A DNA stretch of 64,000 nt from an uncultured Rhodospirillales bacterium (GCA_903835235.1 CAILMF010000026.1:62001-126000), one strand, 5' to 3'; counted from the first letter of the stretch, positions 25,381 to 34,249 are shown. Notes: generated from the sequence alone by a model not told the origin. Translations and numbers: made by a program.

Positions 25381-26778
25381 ATGCCTGATCTGAGCCAGGT
25401 ATTCGATGTGCTGGTGGTGGGCGGCGGCAATGCCGCCTTGTGTGCTGCCATCACGGCACGGAAGCTGGGCGCCAACGTGGTGGTGGCGGAACACGCGCCG
25501 AAAAGCCTGCGCGGCGGCAACAGCCGGCACACGCGCAACCTGCGCGCGCTGCATCCCGGCCCGACCGACGTGCTGACCGACAGCTACCTTGAGGAAGAAT
25601 ACTGGGACGACCTGCTGCGCGTCACCAAGGGCAAGACCGACGAGCACCTGGCGCGCACCTGCATCCGCGCCAGCCAGCACGCGCCGGGCTTCCTCAGGGA
25701 ATGCGGCGTGGTGTTCCAGCCCTCGCTCTCCGGCACGCTGTCGCTCAGCCGCACCAACGCCTTCTTCCTCGGCGGCGGCAAGGCGCTGGTCAATGCGCTG
25801 TACCGCACCGCGGAACGCCTGGGCGTGCTGATCCTGTACGATACCGAGGTGCAGCACCTTGAGGTCGAGGACGGCTTCTTCAAGGAAGCCATCGTCAGCT
25901 ATCGCGGCTTCCCGCACCGCATCCGCGCCAAGTCGGTGGTCGCCTCGGCCGGTGGCTTCCAGGCCAACCGCGCCTGGATGCGCGAATACTGGGGCGACGC
26001 CGCCGACAACTTCCAGATCCGCGGCACCCCCTATGCCCAGGGCACGGTGCTGAAGGACATGCTGGCCGGCGGCGTGCAGCAGGTGGGCGACCCCACGCAG
26101 TTCCACGCCGTCTGCAACGACGCACGTTCGCCCATGGAAGATGGCGGCTTGGCCATGCGGCTGGACTGCACGCCGTTCAGCATCGTGGTGAACAAGAACG
26201 TCGAGCGTTTCTACGATGAGGGCGAGGATACCTGGCCGAAGCGCTACGCGATCTGGGGCCGGCTGATCGCGCAGCAGCCGGACCAGCGCGCCTTCGCCAT
26301 CACCGACAGCAAGGCTGTCATGAACTACCTGCCCAGCGTCTTCCCGCCGATGCGGGCGAACAGCATCCGCGAACTGGCCGGCATGTTCGGGCTCGACGCC
26401 GACAAGCTCGAAAAGGTGGTGGCCGACTACAACGCCGCGGTGCAGCCCGGCACCTTCAACGGGCAGGAGCTGGATGGCTGCCGCACCCAGGGGCTGGAGC
26501 CGCCCAAATCCAACTGGGCACGGAAGATCGACACGCCGCCCTTCATCGGCCACCCGATGATGCCAGGCATCACCTTCACCTTCCTGGGCGTCAAGGTCAG
26601 CGACAAGGCCCGGGTTATGATGGCCGACGGCAAGCCGGCGGCGAATATTTTTGCCAGTGGCGAGATCATGGCTGGCAACATCCTGGGCCAGGGCTATCTG
26701 GCTGGCTTCGGCATGACCATTGGTACCGTATTTGGCCGCCTGGCCGGTGAGGAGGCCGCTAAAAATGTCCGCAACTGA
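25381..26778 (+). CDS. tcuA: FAD-dependent tricarballylate dehydrogenase
   Basis: The product is 465 residues from ATG 25381, which has GGGGGA 6 bases upstream (ATG 25375 is too close). It is a fumarate-reductase/succinate-dehydrogenase-type flavoprotein with FDVLVVGGGNAALCAAITARKLG, the long NSRHTRNLRALHPGPTDV segment and a C-terminal GEIMAGNILGQGYLAGFGMTIGTVFGR. In Salmonella TcuA oxidises tricarballylate to cis-aconitate for the TCA cycle. It is followed by tcuB, overlapping by 14 bases, but no tcuC transporter or tcuR regulator is adjacent. Confidence 0.9.
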   Translation: MPDLSQVFDVLVVGGGNAALCAAITARKLGANVVVAEHAPKSLRGGNSRHTRNLRALHPGPTDVLTDSYLEEEYWDDLLRVTKGKTDEHLARTCIRASQHAPGFLRECGVVFQPSLSGTLSLSRTNAFFLGGGKALVNALYRTAERLGVLILYDTEVQHLEVEDGFFKEAIVSYRGFPHRIRAKSVVASAGGFQANRAWMREYWGDAADNFQIRGTPYAQGTVLKDMLAGGVQQVGDPTQFHAVCNDARSPMEDGGLAMRLDCTPFSIVVNKNVERFYDEGEDTWPKRYAIWGRLIAQQPDQRAFAITDSKAVMNYLPSVFPPMRANSIRELAGMFGLDADKLEKVVADYNAAVQPGTFNGQELDGCRTQGLEPPKSNWARKIDTPPFIGHPMMPGITFTFLGVKVSDKARVMMADGKPAANIFASGEIMAGNILGQGYLAGFGMTIGTVFGRLAGEEAAKNVRN

Positions 26779-27880
26779 ATCCGAAGCCACGCAGGAAGCC
26801 CGCCGCTACCTGGAGGTCTGCAACGCCTGCCGCTATTGCGAGGGCTATTGCGCCGTCTTCCCGGCGATGACGCTGCGGCGGGAGTTCTCCACCGGCGACA
26901 TGCAGCACCTGGCCAACCTGTGCCATGGCTGCAAGGGCTGCTACCATTCCTGCCAATACGCGCCGCCGCATGCCTTCGGCATCAACCTGCCCAGCAGCTT
27001 CGCGACCATCCGCAATGAGAGCTACGAGCAATACGCTTGGCCGCCCGCCTTCGGTGCGGTGTTCCAGCGCAACGGCACGGTCGTCTCGCTGGTCGCGGCG
27101 CTGGGCATTGCGCTGGCGCTGATCCTCACCGCCATCATCCAGGACCCCGGCGTGCTGTACGGCGCGCATACCGGCCCCGGCGCCTTCTACAAGGTCATCC
27201 CGTGGTGGCTGATGACGGCACTGGCCGGCGGCTCGCTCGGCTTCGCGGTGCTGGCCATGACCATCGGCGCGGTACGCTACTGGCGCGGCACCGGCAGCAA
27301 GCCCGGCCCCGTCCTGGCCCCGGCGGCGGAAGCCACGGTGGATATCCTCACGCTGCGCAACCTCGGCGGCGGCGGCCATGGCTGCAACGACACCGATGAG
27401 GGCTTCTCCACCCATCGCCGCTGGTCGCACCAGGCGCTGATGTATGGCTTCCTGCTCTGCTTCGCGTCGACATCAGTGGCCACGATCTACGACCACTTCC
27501 TGCACCTGGAAGCGCCCTATGCCTTCCTCTCCATCCCCGTGCAGTTGGGCACCTGGGGCGGCGCGCTGATGCTGCTGGGCGTCATCGGCCTCACCTGGGT
27601 GAAGATCGTCACCGACCCGGTGCCGGTGGCCAAGCACCTGGCGGGCGGCGAGTTCGCGCTGCTGGCCCTGCTGTTCCTGGTGGCGGCGACCGGCCTGCTG
27701 CTGCTGGCCATTCGCCACACCGGCGCCATGGGCGTGCTGCTGGCCATCCACCTGGGCCTGGTGCTGGCGCTGTTCATCACCCTGCCCTACTCCAAGATGG
27801 TGCATGGGCTGTATCGCGGCCTGGCGCTGTACCGCAGCGCGCGGGAAAAGCGGACGATGAAGGCTTCCTCGGCGGATTGA
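26765..27880 (+). CDS. tcuB: Tricarballylate utilisation electron-transfer protein (Fe-S/membrane)
   Basis: The product is 371 residues. It has an N-terminal CNACRYCEGYCAVFP and LCHGCKGCYHSCQ, two ferredoxin-like cysteine sets for 4Fe-4S clusters. About six transmembrane helices follow (starting about 95, 140, 225, 260, 290 and 320), with His residues that could bind haem. TcuB reoxidises the FAD of TcuA and hands electrons to the membrane quinone pool. ATG 26765 has GAGGAGG 9 bases upstream inside tcuA. Confidence 0.92.
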   Translation: MSATESEATQEARRYLEVCNACRYCEGYCAVFPAMTLRREFSTGDMQHLANLCHGCKGCYHSCQYAPPHAFGINLPSSFATIRNESYEQYAWPPAFGAVFQRNGTVVSLVAALGIALALILTAIIQDPGVLYGAHTGPGAFYKVIPWWLMTALAGGSLGFAVLAMTIGAVRYWRGTGSKPGPVLAPAAEATVDILTLRNLGGGGHGCNDTDEGFSTHRRWSHQALMYGFLLCFASTSVATIYDHFLHLEAPYAFLSIPVQLGTWGGALMLLGVIGLTWVKIVTDPVPVAKHLAGGEFALLALLFLVAATGLLLLAIRHTGAMGVLLAIHLGLVLALFITLPYSKMVHGLYRGLALYRSAREKRTMKASSAD

Positions 27881-27901
27881 AGACGGCCGGTGCGCGGTGT
27901 C

Positions 27902-28792
27902 TCAGCCGCGCACCGCCAGCATCACCCCCACCACGATCAGCACGAAGGCCGCCACCTGGCGCGGCCCGAAGGGCTCCTCCAGCAGCAACGCGCTGCCGAA
28001 CATGCCCACCACCGGCGACAGCAGGCTGCCCTGGGTGCACAGGCTGGCCGGCAGCCGCCGCAGCGCCGCGAACCAGGCGAGGTAGCAAAGGCAAAGCGGG
28101 ATCACCGCCATATAGGCCAGGATCACCCAGCCCTGCACCGAAACCGCCGCGACGCGCGGCTGCTCGAACAGCAGCGCGCCCACGATCAGCGGCAGCATGC
28201 CCAGCCCCACCTGCCACACCACCGAGGCACCGGGCGCCATGGCCAGCGGCCAGCGCTTGGTGATCACGGTGCCCAGCGCAAAGCTGACCGAGGCCACCAG
28301 GCACAGCGCCACCCCCGGCAGCTTGCCGCTGCCCAGTTCCAGCCCGTTGCCGGCCATCACCAGCGCCACGCCGCCCACGCCACAGACCAGCGCCAGCACG
28401 CGGTACAGCGTCGGCTTCTCCCCCAGCACCGGCCAGGCGATCAGCGCCGCCCAGACCGGCATGGAATAGGCCAGCACGATCCCCTCGCTGGCATCCAGCC
28501 ATTGCAGCGCCACGCTGACCAGGCCCATCCAGGCGGTGATGTTCAGAGCAGCCGCCAGGCAGAGCCGCGGCCAAAGCCCCTTCGGCACGCGCAAATCCTC
28601 GCCCCGGGCGCGCAGCACCAGCGCCAGCAGGGCGGCGGCGGCCAGCCCGGCCCAGGCGCGGGCGGTCAGCGGCGGCAACTCCCGCAGCAGCAGCTTCAGC
28701 GGTGCCCAGTTGCTTCCCCAGCCGACCACCGCGAACAGCAGCAGGGCAAGGCCGCGCGTGTCGATGCGCGGTCGTTCGGCCGTATGTGACAT
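27902..28792 (-). CDS. EamA/DMT-family transporter
   Basis: The product is 296 residues with ten predicted membrane helices in two EamA repeats. Characteristic segments are GLALLLFAVVGWGSNWAPLKLLL, the SVALQWLDASEGIVLAYSMPVWAAL turn at the end of repeat one, and SPVVGMFGSALLLEEPFGPRQ near the end of repeat two. Family members export amino acids or other metabolites. It converges with tcuB with a 21-base gap and is not obviously linked to it. Substrate unknown. Confidence 0.92.
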   Translation of the reverse strand: MSHTAERPRIDTRGLALLLFAVVGWGSNWAPLKLLLRELPPLTARAWAGLAAAALLALVLRARGEDLRVPKGLWPRLCLAAALNITAWMGLVSVALQWLDASEGIVLAYSMPVWAALIAWPVLGEKPTLYRVLALVCGVGGVALVMAGNGLELGSGKLPGVALCLVASVSFALGTVITKRWPLAMAPGASVVWQVGLGMLPLIVGALLFEQPRVAAVSVQGWVILAYMAVIPLCLCYLAWFAALRRLPASLCTQGSLLSPVVGMFGSALLLEEPFGPRQVAAFVLIVVGVMLAVRG

Positions 28793-28928
28793 CGGGCGAG
28801 CCTAAGCGGGATAGCGCCAGCCGCCCAGCCCGGTCCCGCCCAACGGAAAATCCGCTTCGGGCCTGGCCCACTTGCGGCCATGCTGTCCGCCAGCAAGCGC
28901 GCGCCGCTGAACCCCAGGGAGTTCCTCC

Positions 28929-29591
28929 ATGAGCCTGAATGTCGGCTTCATCCTTTTTCCCAACCTGACCCAGCTGGATTTCACCGGCCCGTTGCAGGTG
29001 CTGCACCGGCTGCCCAACAGCACCACCCACATCCTGGCGAAAACGCGGGATGCGGTGCCGAGCGATTGCGGCCTGGGGCTGATGCCCACCGCCAGCTTCG
29101 CCGAGGCGCCGCAGCTGGACATCATCTGCATTCCCGGCGGCTTCGGCGTGGTCGGCGCCATGCAGGATGACGAGACCATCGGCTTCGTCGCCCGCCAGGC
29201 GCCGGGCGCGAAGTACGTCACCTCGGTCTGCACCGGCGCCTTCGTGCTCGGCCGCGCCGGGCTGCTGCAGGGCAAGCGCGCCACCACCCACTGGGCCTAT
29301 ACCGGGCTGCTGCCCATGGTCGGCGCCACCCATGAACCGGGCCGCGTGGTGCGGGATGGCAATGTCATCACCGCCGGCGGCGTCACCTCCGGCATCGATT
29401 TCGGCCTGACCCTGCTGGCCGAGATCGCCGGGCCGGAGCTGGCCCAGGCGGTGCAACTGGGCATCGAATACGACCCGGCCCCACCCTTCGACAGCGGCCA
29501 TCCGTCGCGCGCCTCGGCGGCGGTGCAGGCCATGGTCGGCGGTCGGTACGAGACGGCGCGCGGCGCCTACCGCAAGGTGCTGGGCGGCTGA
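28929..29591 (+). CDS. DJ-1/PfpI-family protein, isonitrile hydratase-like
   Basis: The product is 220 residues of the class I glutamine amidotransferase-like fold. The nucleophile elbow is TSVCTGAFVLGRAGLLQGKRATTHW with the reactive Cys, and GGVTSGIDFGLTLLAEIAG matches the isonitrile hydratase (InhA) subgroup. The upstream IPGGFGVVGAMQDDE is the family's oxyanion region. Isonitrile hydratases turn isocyanides into N-formamides; the precise substrate here is not proven. SD AGGGAGTTC precedes the ATG. Confidence 0.85.
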   Translation: MSLNVGFILFPNLTQLDFTGPLQVLHRLPNSTTHILAKTRDAVPSDCGLGLMPTASFAEAPQLDIICIPGGFGVVGAMQDDETIGFVARQAPGAKYVTSVCTGAFVLGRAGLLQGKRATTHWAYTGLLPMVGATHEPGRVVRDGNVITAGGVTSGIDFGLTLLAEIAGPELAQAVQLGIEYDPAPPFDSGHPSRASAAVQAMVGGRYETARGAYRKVLGG

Positions 29592-29601
29592 ACGGCAGCG
29601 C

Positions 29602-30432
29602 TCAATCCGGAAAGCCCGCCAAGGCCCGCACCTCGGCGGGCGTTCGCCCGGCCTCCCGCAAGGCCCGCAGCGTCGGCGCCTGGTCGCGCTTGGCCAGGCG
29701 CTTGCCGTCGGCGCCCAGCAGCAGGCCGTGATGGGCGTAGGCCGGCTGCGGCCAGCCGCAGAGTTCCTGCAACAGCCGGTGCAACTGCGTCGCCGGCTTC
29801 AAATCCTCGCCGCGCGTCACCAGGGTCACGCCCTGCACGGAGTCGTCGTGGCAGACGCAGAGGTGATAGCTGGCCGGGGTGTCCTTCCGCGCCAGCACCA
29901 CATCGCCGAACGCCGCGGGGTCGCAGCGCAGCCGACCCTCGCCCATTTCCTCGAACCATAGCGGCTGCGGCACGGCACGCAGCGCGGCGGCCATGTCCAG
30001 TCGCAGCGCATGGGGCAGGCCAGCCGCCATCTTCTCCTCCCGCGCCGCCAGGGAAAGCCCGCGGCAGGTACCGGGGTACAGCGCGCCTTCCGGGCCGTGC
30101 GGCGCGCTGGCACTCGCGGCAATCTCCGCCCGGGTGCAGAAGCACGGGTACAGCAGCCCGCGCGCCGCAAGCCCCGCCAGCACGGCGGCGTACTCGGCGA
30201 AGTGTTCGCTCTGCACCCGCACCGGCTGCTCCCAGCGCAGGCCCAGCCACGCCAGGTCCTCCAGCACGGCTGCGGCAAAGGCAGGCCGGCAGCGACTGGC
30301 ATCGATATCCTCCAGCCGCAGCAGGAAGCGCCCGCCCGCCACCGCCCGCGCGGCGAACAGCGCGGCATGGGCATGGCCCAGATGCAGCAGGCCGGTCGGG
30401 CTGGGGGCGAAGCGGGTGGTTGCGGGCGGCAC
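29602..30432 (-). CDS. gluQ: Glutamyl-Q tRNA(Asp) synthetase
   Basis: The product is 276 residues from GTG 30432, which gives the normal start (TTRFAPSPTGLLHLGHAHAAL); ATG 30477 would add 15 unusual Cys-rich residues. It is the catalytic core of GluRS without the anticodon domain. The HIGH-like motif is HLGH, the KMSKS-like motif is KRLAKRD, and a zinc knuckle is formed by CFCTR, a Tyr and PGTCRG. It glutamylates queuosine in tRNA-Asp. The longer start would overlap the divergent esterase start. Confidence 0.92.
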   Translation of the reverse strand: MPPATTRFAPSPTGLLHLGHAHAALFAARAVAGGRFLLRLEDIDASRCRPAFAAAVLEDLAWLGLRWEQPVRVQSEHFAEYAAVLAGLAARGLLYPCFCTRAEIAASASAPHGPEGALYPGTCRGLSLAAREEKMAAGLPHALRLDMAAALRAVPQPLWFEEMGEGRLRCDPAAFGDVVLARKDTPASYHLCVCHDDSVQGVTLVTRGEDLKPATQLHRLLQELCGWPQPAYAHHGLLLGADGKRLAKRDQAPTLRALREAGRTPAEVRALAGFPD

Positions 30433-30475
30433 GCCGCACGGGGTAGCCCTGGCCCCCAGGCAGGAGCAAGCACCC

Positions 30476-31135
30476 ATGACGCAACCCCTCGACGGACCCC
30501 GCTGGGGCCCGGCTTCCGGCGGCCCGGCGAAGCAGCTGGTGGTGCTGCTGCACGGCCTGGGCGCCGATGGCCATGACCTGATCGACCTGGCGCCAGGCTG
30601 GGGCGAGGCCCTGCCCGACGCCGCCTTCGCCTGCCCGGACGCGCCCTTCCCCTGCGACCTGGCGCCCTATGGCCGGCAATGGTTCAGCGTGCAGGACCGC
30701 ACCCCCGCGGTGATCGTCGCCGGGGTCGGCGCCGCGATGGGGCCGCTCAACGCCTTCCTGGATGCCGAACTCGCCCGGCTCGGCCTGCCCGGCTCGGCCC
30801 TGGCCATCATGGGCTTCAGCCAGGGCGCCATGATGACGCTGGCCTGTGGCCTGCGGCGAAAGCCGGCGCCGGCGGCGCTGCTGGCCTTCTCCGGCCGCCT
30901 CGCCTTCCCGCTGCCCGATGACCTCTCCGGCGCCCCGCCGGTGCTGCTGGCCCACGGCCTGGCCGATGAGGTGGTGCCGGCCGCCGGCAGCCGGGAAGCC
31001 GAATCGGCGCTGCGGGCCAAGGGCGTGGAGGTGCAGGCGGTGTACAGCCCTCGGTTGGGCCACGGCATCGACGACGCCGGGCTGGAGGCCGGCATTTCCC
31101 TGCTGATGCGCGCCTTCGGCGTGCACGGTTCGTGA
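30476..31135 (+). CDS. Phospholipase/carboxylesterase-family alpha/beta hydrolase
   Basis: The product is 219 residues, typical of the family. It has LVVLLHGLGADGHDLIDLA near the oxyanion hole, nucleophile elbow GFSQGAMMTLA (Ser), HGLADEVVP with the acid Asp and SPRLGHGIDDAGL with the catalytic His. No signal peptide, so cytosolic; these enzymes hydrolyse short acyl esters or lysophospholipids. AGGAG lies about 9 bases before the ATG. It runs divergently from gluQ. Confidence 0.92.
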   Translation: MTQPLDGPRWGPASGGPAKQLVVLLHGLGADGHDLIDLAPGWGEALPDAAFACPDAPFPCDLAPYGRQWFSVQDRTPAVIVAGVGAAMGPLNAFLDAELARLGLPGSALAIMGFSQGAMMTLACGLRRKPAPAALLAFSGRLAFPLPDDLSGAPPVLLAHGLADEVVPAAGSREAESALRAKGVEVQAVYSPRLGHGIDDAGLEAGISLLMRAFGVHGS

Positions 31136-31155
31136 CGGCGGCATGAAACGAAGCA

Positions 31156-31174
31156 GGCCGGTGTTGCACCGGCC
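31156..31174. terminator. GC-rich hairpin after the esterase gene
   Basis: GGCCGGTG-TTG-CACCGGCC is a perfect 8-bp stem 20 bases after the stop. No U-tract follows. The rest of 31136-31287 shows nothing else clear. Confidence 0.35.
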
Positions 31175-31287
31175 GGTGGTGGCTGGCATGGTCCGCGGCG
31201 AAATACGGCGGCGCCACAGCATCTGGGGCTTTTTCGTCGATACCGGCCCCAAGTTGTAGGTGGCGCACCGCACAGAAGGAGCGGCGC

Positions 31288-31863
31288 TTGCCAGACGGCG
31301 GAGCAGTCTTCACAGGGCAGGGATTCCCCGCGCTGGTGCTGAACGCGGACTTCCGACCCCTATCCTACTTCCCGCTTTCCGTATGGTCCTGGCAGGACGC
31401 GGTGAAGGCGGTCTTCCTTGACCGTGTCTCGGTACTCTCGGAGTACGACTGCGCGGTGCATTCGCCGACGCTGACCATGCGGCTGCCCAGCGTGATCGCG
31501 CTGAAGGAATACATCCCCTCGGCGCGGCGCCCGGCCTTCACCCGGTTCAACGTGTTCCTGCGCGACCACTTCGAATGCCAGTATTGCGGCGAGCATTACC
31601 CGACGCATGACCTGACCTTCGACCACGTGATCCCGCGCAGCCGCGGCGGCCGCACGACGTGGGACAATGTCTGCACCGCCTGCGGGCCCTGCAACCTGCG
31701 CAAGGGCAACCACCTGCCGGCGGAAATCCGCATGATCCCGCGGCAGACCCCGCGCCAGCCCACCAGCTGGGAGCTGCAGGACAACGGCCGCAGCTTCCCG
31801 CCCAACTACCTGCACCACAGCTGGCGGGACTACCTGTACTGGGACAGCGAACTGGAAAGCTGA
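31288..31863 (+). CDS. HNH endonuclease-family protein
   Basis: The product is 191 residues starting at TTG 31288, which is supported by AAGGAG about 8 bases upstream. It has an N-terminal PALVLNADFRPLSYFPLSVWSWQDAV, common to a widespread chromosomal HNH group, and the HNH_5 zinc/catalytic core FECQYCGEHYPTHDLTFDHVIPRSRGG with CTACGPCNLRKGN. Such single-copy proteins occur outside mobile elements, and here the neighbours are housekeeping genes. DNA nicking is likely; biological role unknown. Confidence 0.9.
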   Translation: MPDGGAVFTGQGFPALVLNADFRPLSYFPLSVWSWQDAVKAVFLDRVSVLSEYDCAVHSPTLTMRLPSVIALKEYIPSARRPAFTRFNVFLRDHFECQYCGEHYPTHDLTFDHVIPRSRGGRTTWDNVCTACGPCNLRKGNHLPAEIRMIPRQTPRQPTSWELQDNGRSFPPNYLHHSWRDYLYWDSELES

Positions 31864-31867
31864 GGAG

Positions 31868-32545
31868 CTATTCCGGCACCGCGTCGTCCGGCGCCGGCGG
31901 GCGGTTGGCCGCTGCCGGCGCAACCGCTGCCTTCGGCTGGCCGACGCTGGCTGCCGCCGGCACCACCAGCCCGTTCCCCGTGGCCAGCATGCGCGCGATA
32001 TTCCCCGCCAGGTTGGCCGCCAGGGCCTGCGCCCCTTGGGCATTCATCGCGTCGTGGTTCACATTCACCGCCACGGTCAGGTAGCGCGCATACAGCCCGG
32101 TGATGCAGTTGTACTGCACCTGCGCGGCCTCCCCGCGCGGCCGGCGCAGCACCGTGCAGCGCAGTGGCGGGCCATCCTGGTTCTGCACCCGGATGTCGGC
32201 CTCTCGCCGCCAGGGGCCGAAGGGCGGTACCGGCGTCACATTGGTCACCAGGGTGCCGGTCAGCCGTTCCAGCAGCACGCGGGTTTCGGGGCCATCGGGG
32301 CCGTCCGGTACCACCACGGTGGCGTTGGGGCGCCCCAGCGTCACCGCGGCAAGGGCGCCCGACACGACGTAGGAGCGCGCGGCGGTTTCGTTCTGCAGCC
32401 TGGCTGGCAAGGGAGCGGCAACCGGCCCGATCTGCGCCGGCAGCCGGTTCAGCAGGTCCGCGCTGGGCAGGTTGGCAAGTTCGGTCTGCGGCGCAACGCA
32501 GGCCGCGAGCGCCAGCAGCGGTGCGGCAAGCAGGGGCAGCCTCAT
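31868..32545 (-). CDS. Predicted lipoprotein, unknown function
   Basis: The product is about 225 residues from ATG 32545 (a GTG at 32557 is possible). The signal ends in lipobox LALAAC followed by V. The mature part contains PDGPDGPETRVLLERLTGTL, PFGPWRREADIRVQNQDGPPLRCTVLRRP and a C-terminal VNVNHDAMNAQGAQALAANLAGNIARML, then a disordered Pro/Ala tail. I cannot assign a family. It converges with the HNH gene, 4 bases apart. Confidence 0.75.
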   Translation of the reverse strand: MRLPLLAAPLLALAACVAPQTELANLPSADLLNRLPAQIGPVAAPLPARLQNETAARSYVVSGALAAVTLGRPNATVVVPDGPDGPETRVLLERLTGTLVTNVTPVPPFGPWRREADIRVQNQDGPPLRCTVLRRPRGEAAQVQYNCITGLYARYLTVAVNVNHDAMNAQGAQALAANLAGNIARMLATGNGLVVPAAASVGQPKAAVAPAAANRPPAPDDAVPE

Positions 32546-32616
32546 GGCGCGGAACACCTATCGACGTAGCGTCGCAGCATCGCCCGGCACCACCCCCCTG
32601 CCAAGCGGCAGCCTCG

Positions 32617-33081
32617 TTACCGCGCCTTGACCGGCCGCTTGCCGTGGCTGTCCTGCGGCACGCCGCGGCCCAGGCTCATGTGCGAATGCACGCCCACCCA
32701 GCGCCCATCCGGCTGGCGCGCCAGCATGATGGTGGCGCGGCCCGGGCGGTCGAAGGGCGCGCCGTCGGGGTGCCAGCCCTGGCTGGTCCAGGGCGTGACG
32801 GCCACGGCCATGCTGCCATCGGCGCTGGCCAGCACTTCGGTGTTCCCCAGGTCGAAGCGGAACTCCGCGGTGCGCGGCCACACATTGTCCCACTGCGTGT
32901 CAGTCCAGCGCTGGCGGCTTTTCACCAGCTCCTGGAAGGTGCCGAAGATGACGATGTCGTCGTGCCAGAACGGATAGGCCGCCTTGTAGTCCACGTCGCG
33001 CACACAAGCGGCAAAGCGGTCCAGCCAGTCCAGGATTTCGGCCTTCAGCGCTGGCGCGGCGATGGGCAGGGGCAGGTTCAT
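32617..33081 (-). CDS. SnoaL/NTF2-like (DUF4440-type) protein
   Basis: The product is 154 residues starting at ATG 33081, five bases after coq7. The cone-shaped NTF2-like fold is indicated by AACVRDVDYKAAYPFWHDDIVIFGTFQELVKSRQRWTD and the later GRATIMLARQPDGRWVGVHSHMSLGRG. Function cannot be inferred from the fold alone; members include ketosteroid isomerase-like enzymes and binding proteins. Operon placement after dsbB and coq7 gives no clear hint. Confidence 0.82.
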   Translation of the reverse strand: MNLPLPIAAPALKAEILDWLDRFAACVRDVDYKAAYPFWHDDIVIFGTFQELVKSRQRWTDTQWDNVWPRTAEFRFDLGNTEVLASADGSMAVAVTPWTSQGWHPDGAPFDRPGRATIMLARQPDGRWVGVHSHMSLGRGVPQDSHGKRPVKAR

Positions 33082-33086
33082 GGGCG

Positions 33087-33632
33087 TCAGATCCTCTCGC
33101 TGGCCTTGATCGCCAGCCGGCACCCGGTGCGGATCACGGCCGTCATCAGGCGATAGCCGGGCGCCTGCTCGGCGCCATTCTCCAGCCCGATGTCGCGATG
33201 CTCAAGCTCCTCCTGCCGGAAGGCTTCGATCGTCTCCCGCAGCGGCGCCTCGTCCTCGCCCAGCTGGGCGTGCTGGTCGCGGTAATGCTCGTCGATCGTC
33301 TCCTCCACCGCCACGGTGCAGGCCATCGCCGCCTTCGGCCCCAGCAGCGCCGTGGCGGCGCCCAGCGCGAAGCCGGCGACATGCCAGAACGGCAGCAGCG
33401 CCGTCGGCCGCACCTGGCGGTCGCCGATCAACTTGGAGAAGTGGTCCAGGTGGACCTGCTCCTGCGCCTGCATGTGGCGCAGCGTCTCCCCATGCGGCCC
33501 GCGCCCCAGCACCGCCAGCTGGCCCTGGTAGATCCGCTTGGCGCCGTATTCGCCGGCATGGTCCACCCGCAGGAAGCGCGCCAGCCGGGCACGCGGGCTG
33601 GCATCGCCGGGGTGGCGGGTGGTGGTCGGCAT
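33087..33632 (-). CDS. coq7: Demethoxyubiquinone hydroxylase Coq7
   Basis: The product is 181 residues, a two-repeat di-iron carboxylate protein. Iron ligands are in VDHAGEYGAKRIYQGQ and QEQVHLDHF of the first repeat and VEETIDEHYRDQH and EELEHRDIG of the second. It hydroxylates demethoxyubiquinone at C6 in ubiquinone synthesis, acting at the membrane surface. It starts 4 bases after dsbB, fitting the dependence of DsbB on quinone, though that linkage is inference. Confidence 0.96.
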   Translation of the reverse strand: MPTTTRHPGDASPRARLARFLRVDHAGEYGAKRIYQGQLAVLGRGPHGETLRHMQAQEQVHLDHFSKLIGDRQVRPTALLPFWHVAGFALGAATALLGPKAAMACTVAVEETIDEHYRDQHAQLGEDEAPLRETIEAFRQEELEHRDIGLENGAEQAPGYRLMTAVIRTGCRLAIKASERI

Positions 33633-33636
33633 CGTC

Positions 33637-34110
33637 TCAGCCCTTCCGCAGCGCGCGCTTCAGGGCAAAGCCGCCCAGCGCCAGGGCATAGATGAGGTTC
33701 ATCGCCGCCATGGAAAGCGGCAGGAAGGGAATCAGGTAGGTCGGGGCGTCGCAGGGCTTGTTGGGCCGCAGCGGCATGGCGCTGAGCATGTCCTGCACGC
33801 TGGTGCCGGCCGCCTTGGGCACCTGGCAGCCCGGCAGCGGCGAGGGCCACCAGCCCTGCTCCACCCCCACATGCAGCACCGCCACGACGGCCGAGACCAG
33901 CACCGCCACCCCGGCCAGCGCCAGCAGTCCGCGTCGTACCCGCGGGTTGGGCCAGAAGCAGGCCAGCAGCCCCAGCACGGCGGCGACCCAATAGGGCCAG
34001 CGCTGCCAGGTGCAGAGCTCGCAGGGCGCGATGCCCCAGAGCGATTCGGAGCCGCGCGCGAACAGCGGCGCGGCGGCGGCGAGCAGCGTGACGGCAAGGG
34101 CTGGCGGCAT
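33637..34110 (-). CDS. dsbB: DsbB-family disulfide bond formation protein
   Basis: The product is 157 residues from ATG 34110 with four transmembrane helices. The first redox pair is CELC (Cys30 and Cys33) after helix one; the second pair is Cys in PLPGCQVPK and NKPCDAPTY in the long periplasmic loop. It reoxidises DsbA and passes electrons to ubiquinone. The upstream frame (to 34200) is Arg/Pro-rich and unlikely to be coding. No dsbA is adjacent. Confidence 0.92.
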   Translation of the reverse strand: MPPALAVTLLAAAAPLFARGSESLWGIAPCELCTWQRWPYWVAAVLGLLACFWPNPRVRRGLLALAGVAVLVSAVVAVLHVGVEQGWWPSPLPGCQVPKAAGTSVQDMLSAMPLRPNKPCDAPTYLIPFLPLSMAAMNLIYALALGGFALKRALRKG

Positions 34111-34155
34111 GGCGCGGTTCTCGCGCTTCCGGCCGCGGCATGCAACCGGCGGCGG

Positions 34156-34202
34156 CCTCGCCCCCTGGCAACCAAGCCCTGGCCCTCGCCCCCCTGGCAA
34201 CC
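34156..34202 (+). repeat. Direct repeat between dsbB and the first GST gene
   Basis: CCTCGCCCCCTGGCAACC (34156-34173) is repeated at 34184-34202 with one extra C. The two lie upstream of the GST start in a divergent intergenic region and could be regulator half-sites or a slippage product. Confidence 0.4.
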
Positions 34203-34249
34203 CTGGCGTGGGGTGCTAGCCTTGTCCTGACCTTTCGGGAGGGACCGAC

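Noticed and set aside
30433-30477. Longer gluQ start at ATG 30477
   Set aside because: The 15 added residues are Cys-rich and unlike any GluQRS N-terminus, and they would overlap the esterase start; GTG 30432 gives a normal start. Not fully excluded.
31288-31863. HNH protein as part of a restriction or mobile defence system
   Set aside because: Neighbours are an esterase, gluQ and a lipoprotein; it belongs to a common chromosomal HNH group and no methylase or helicase is near.
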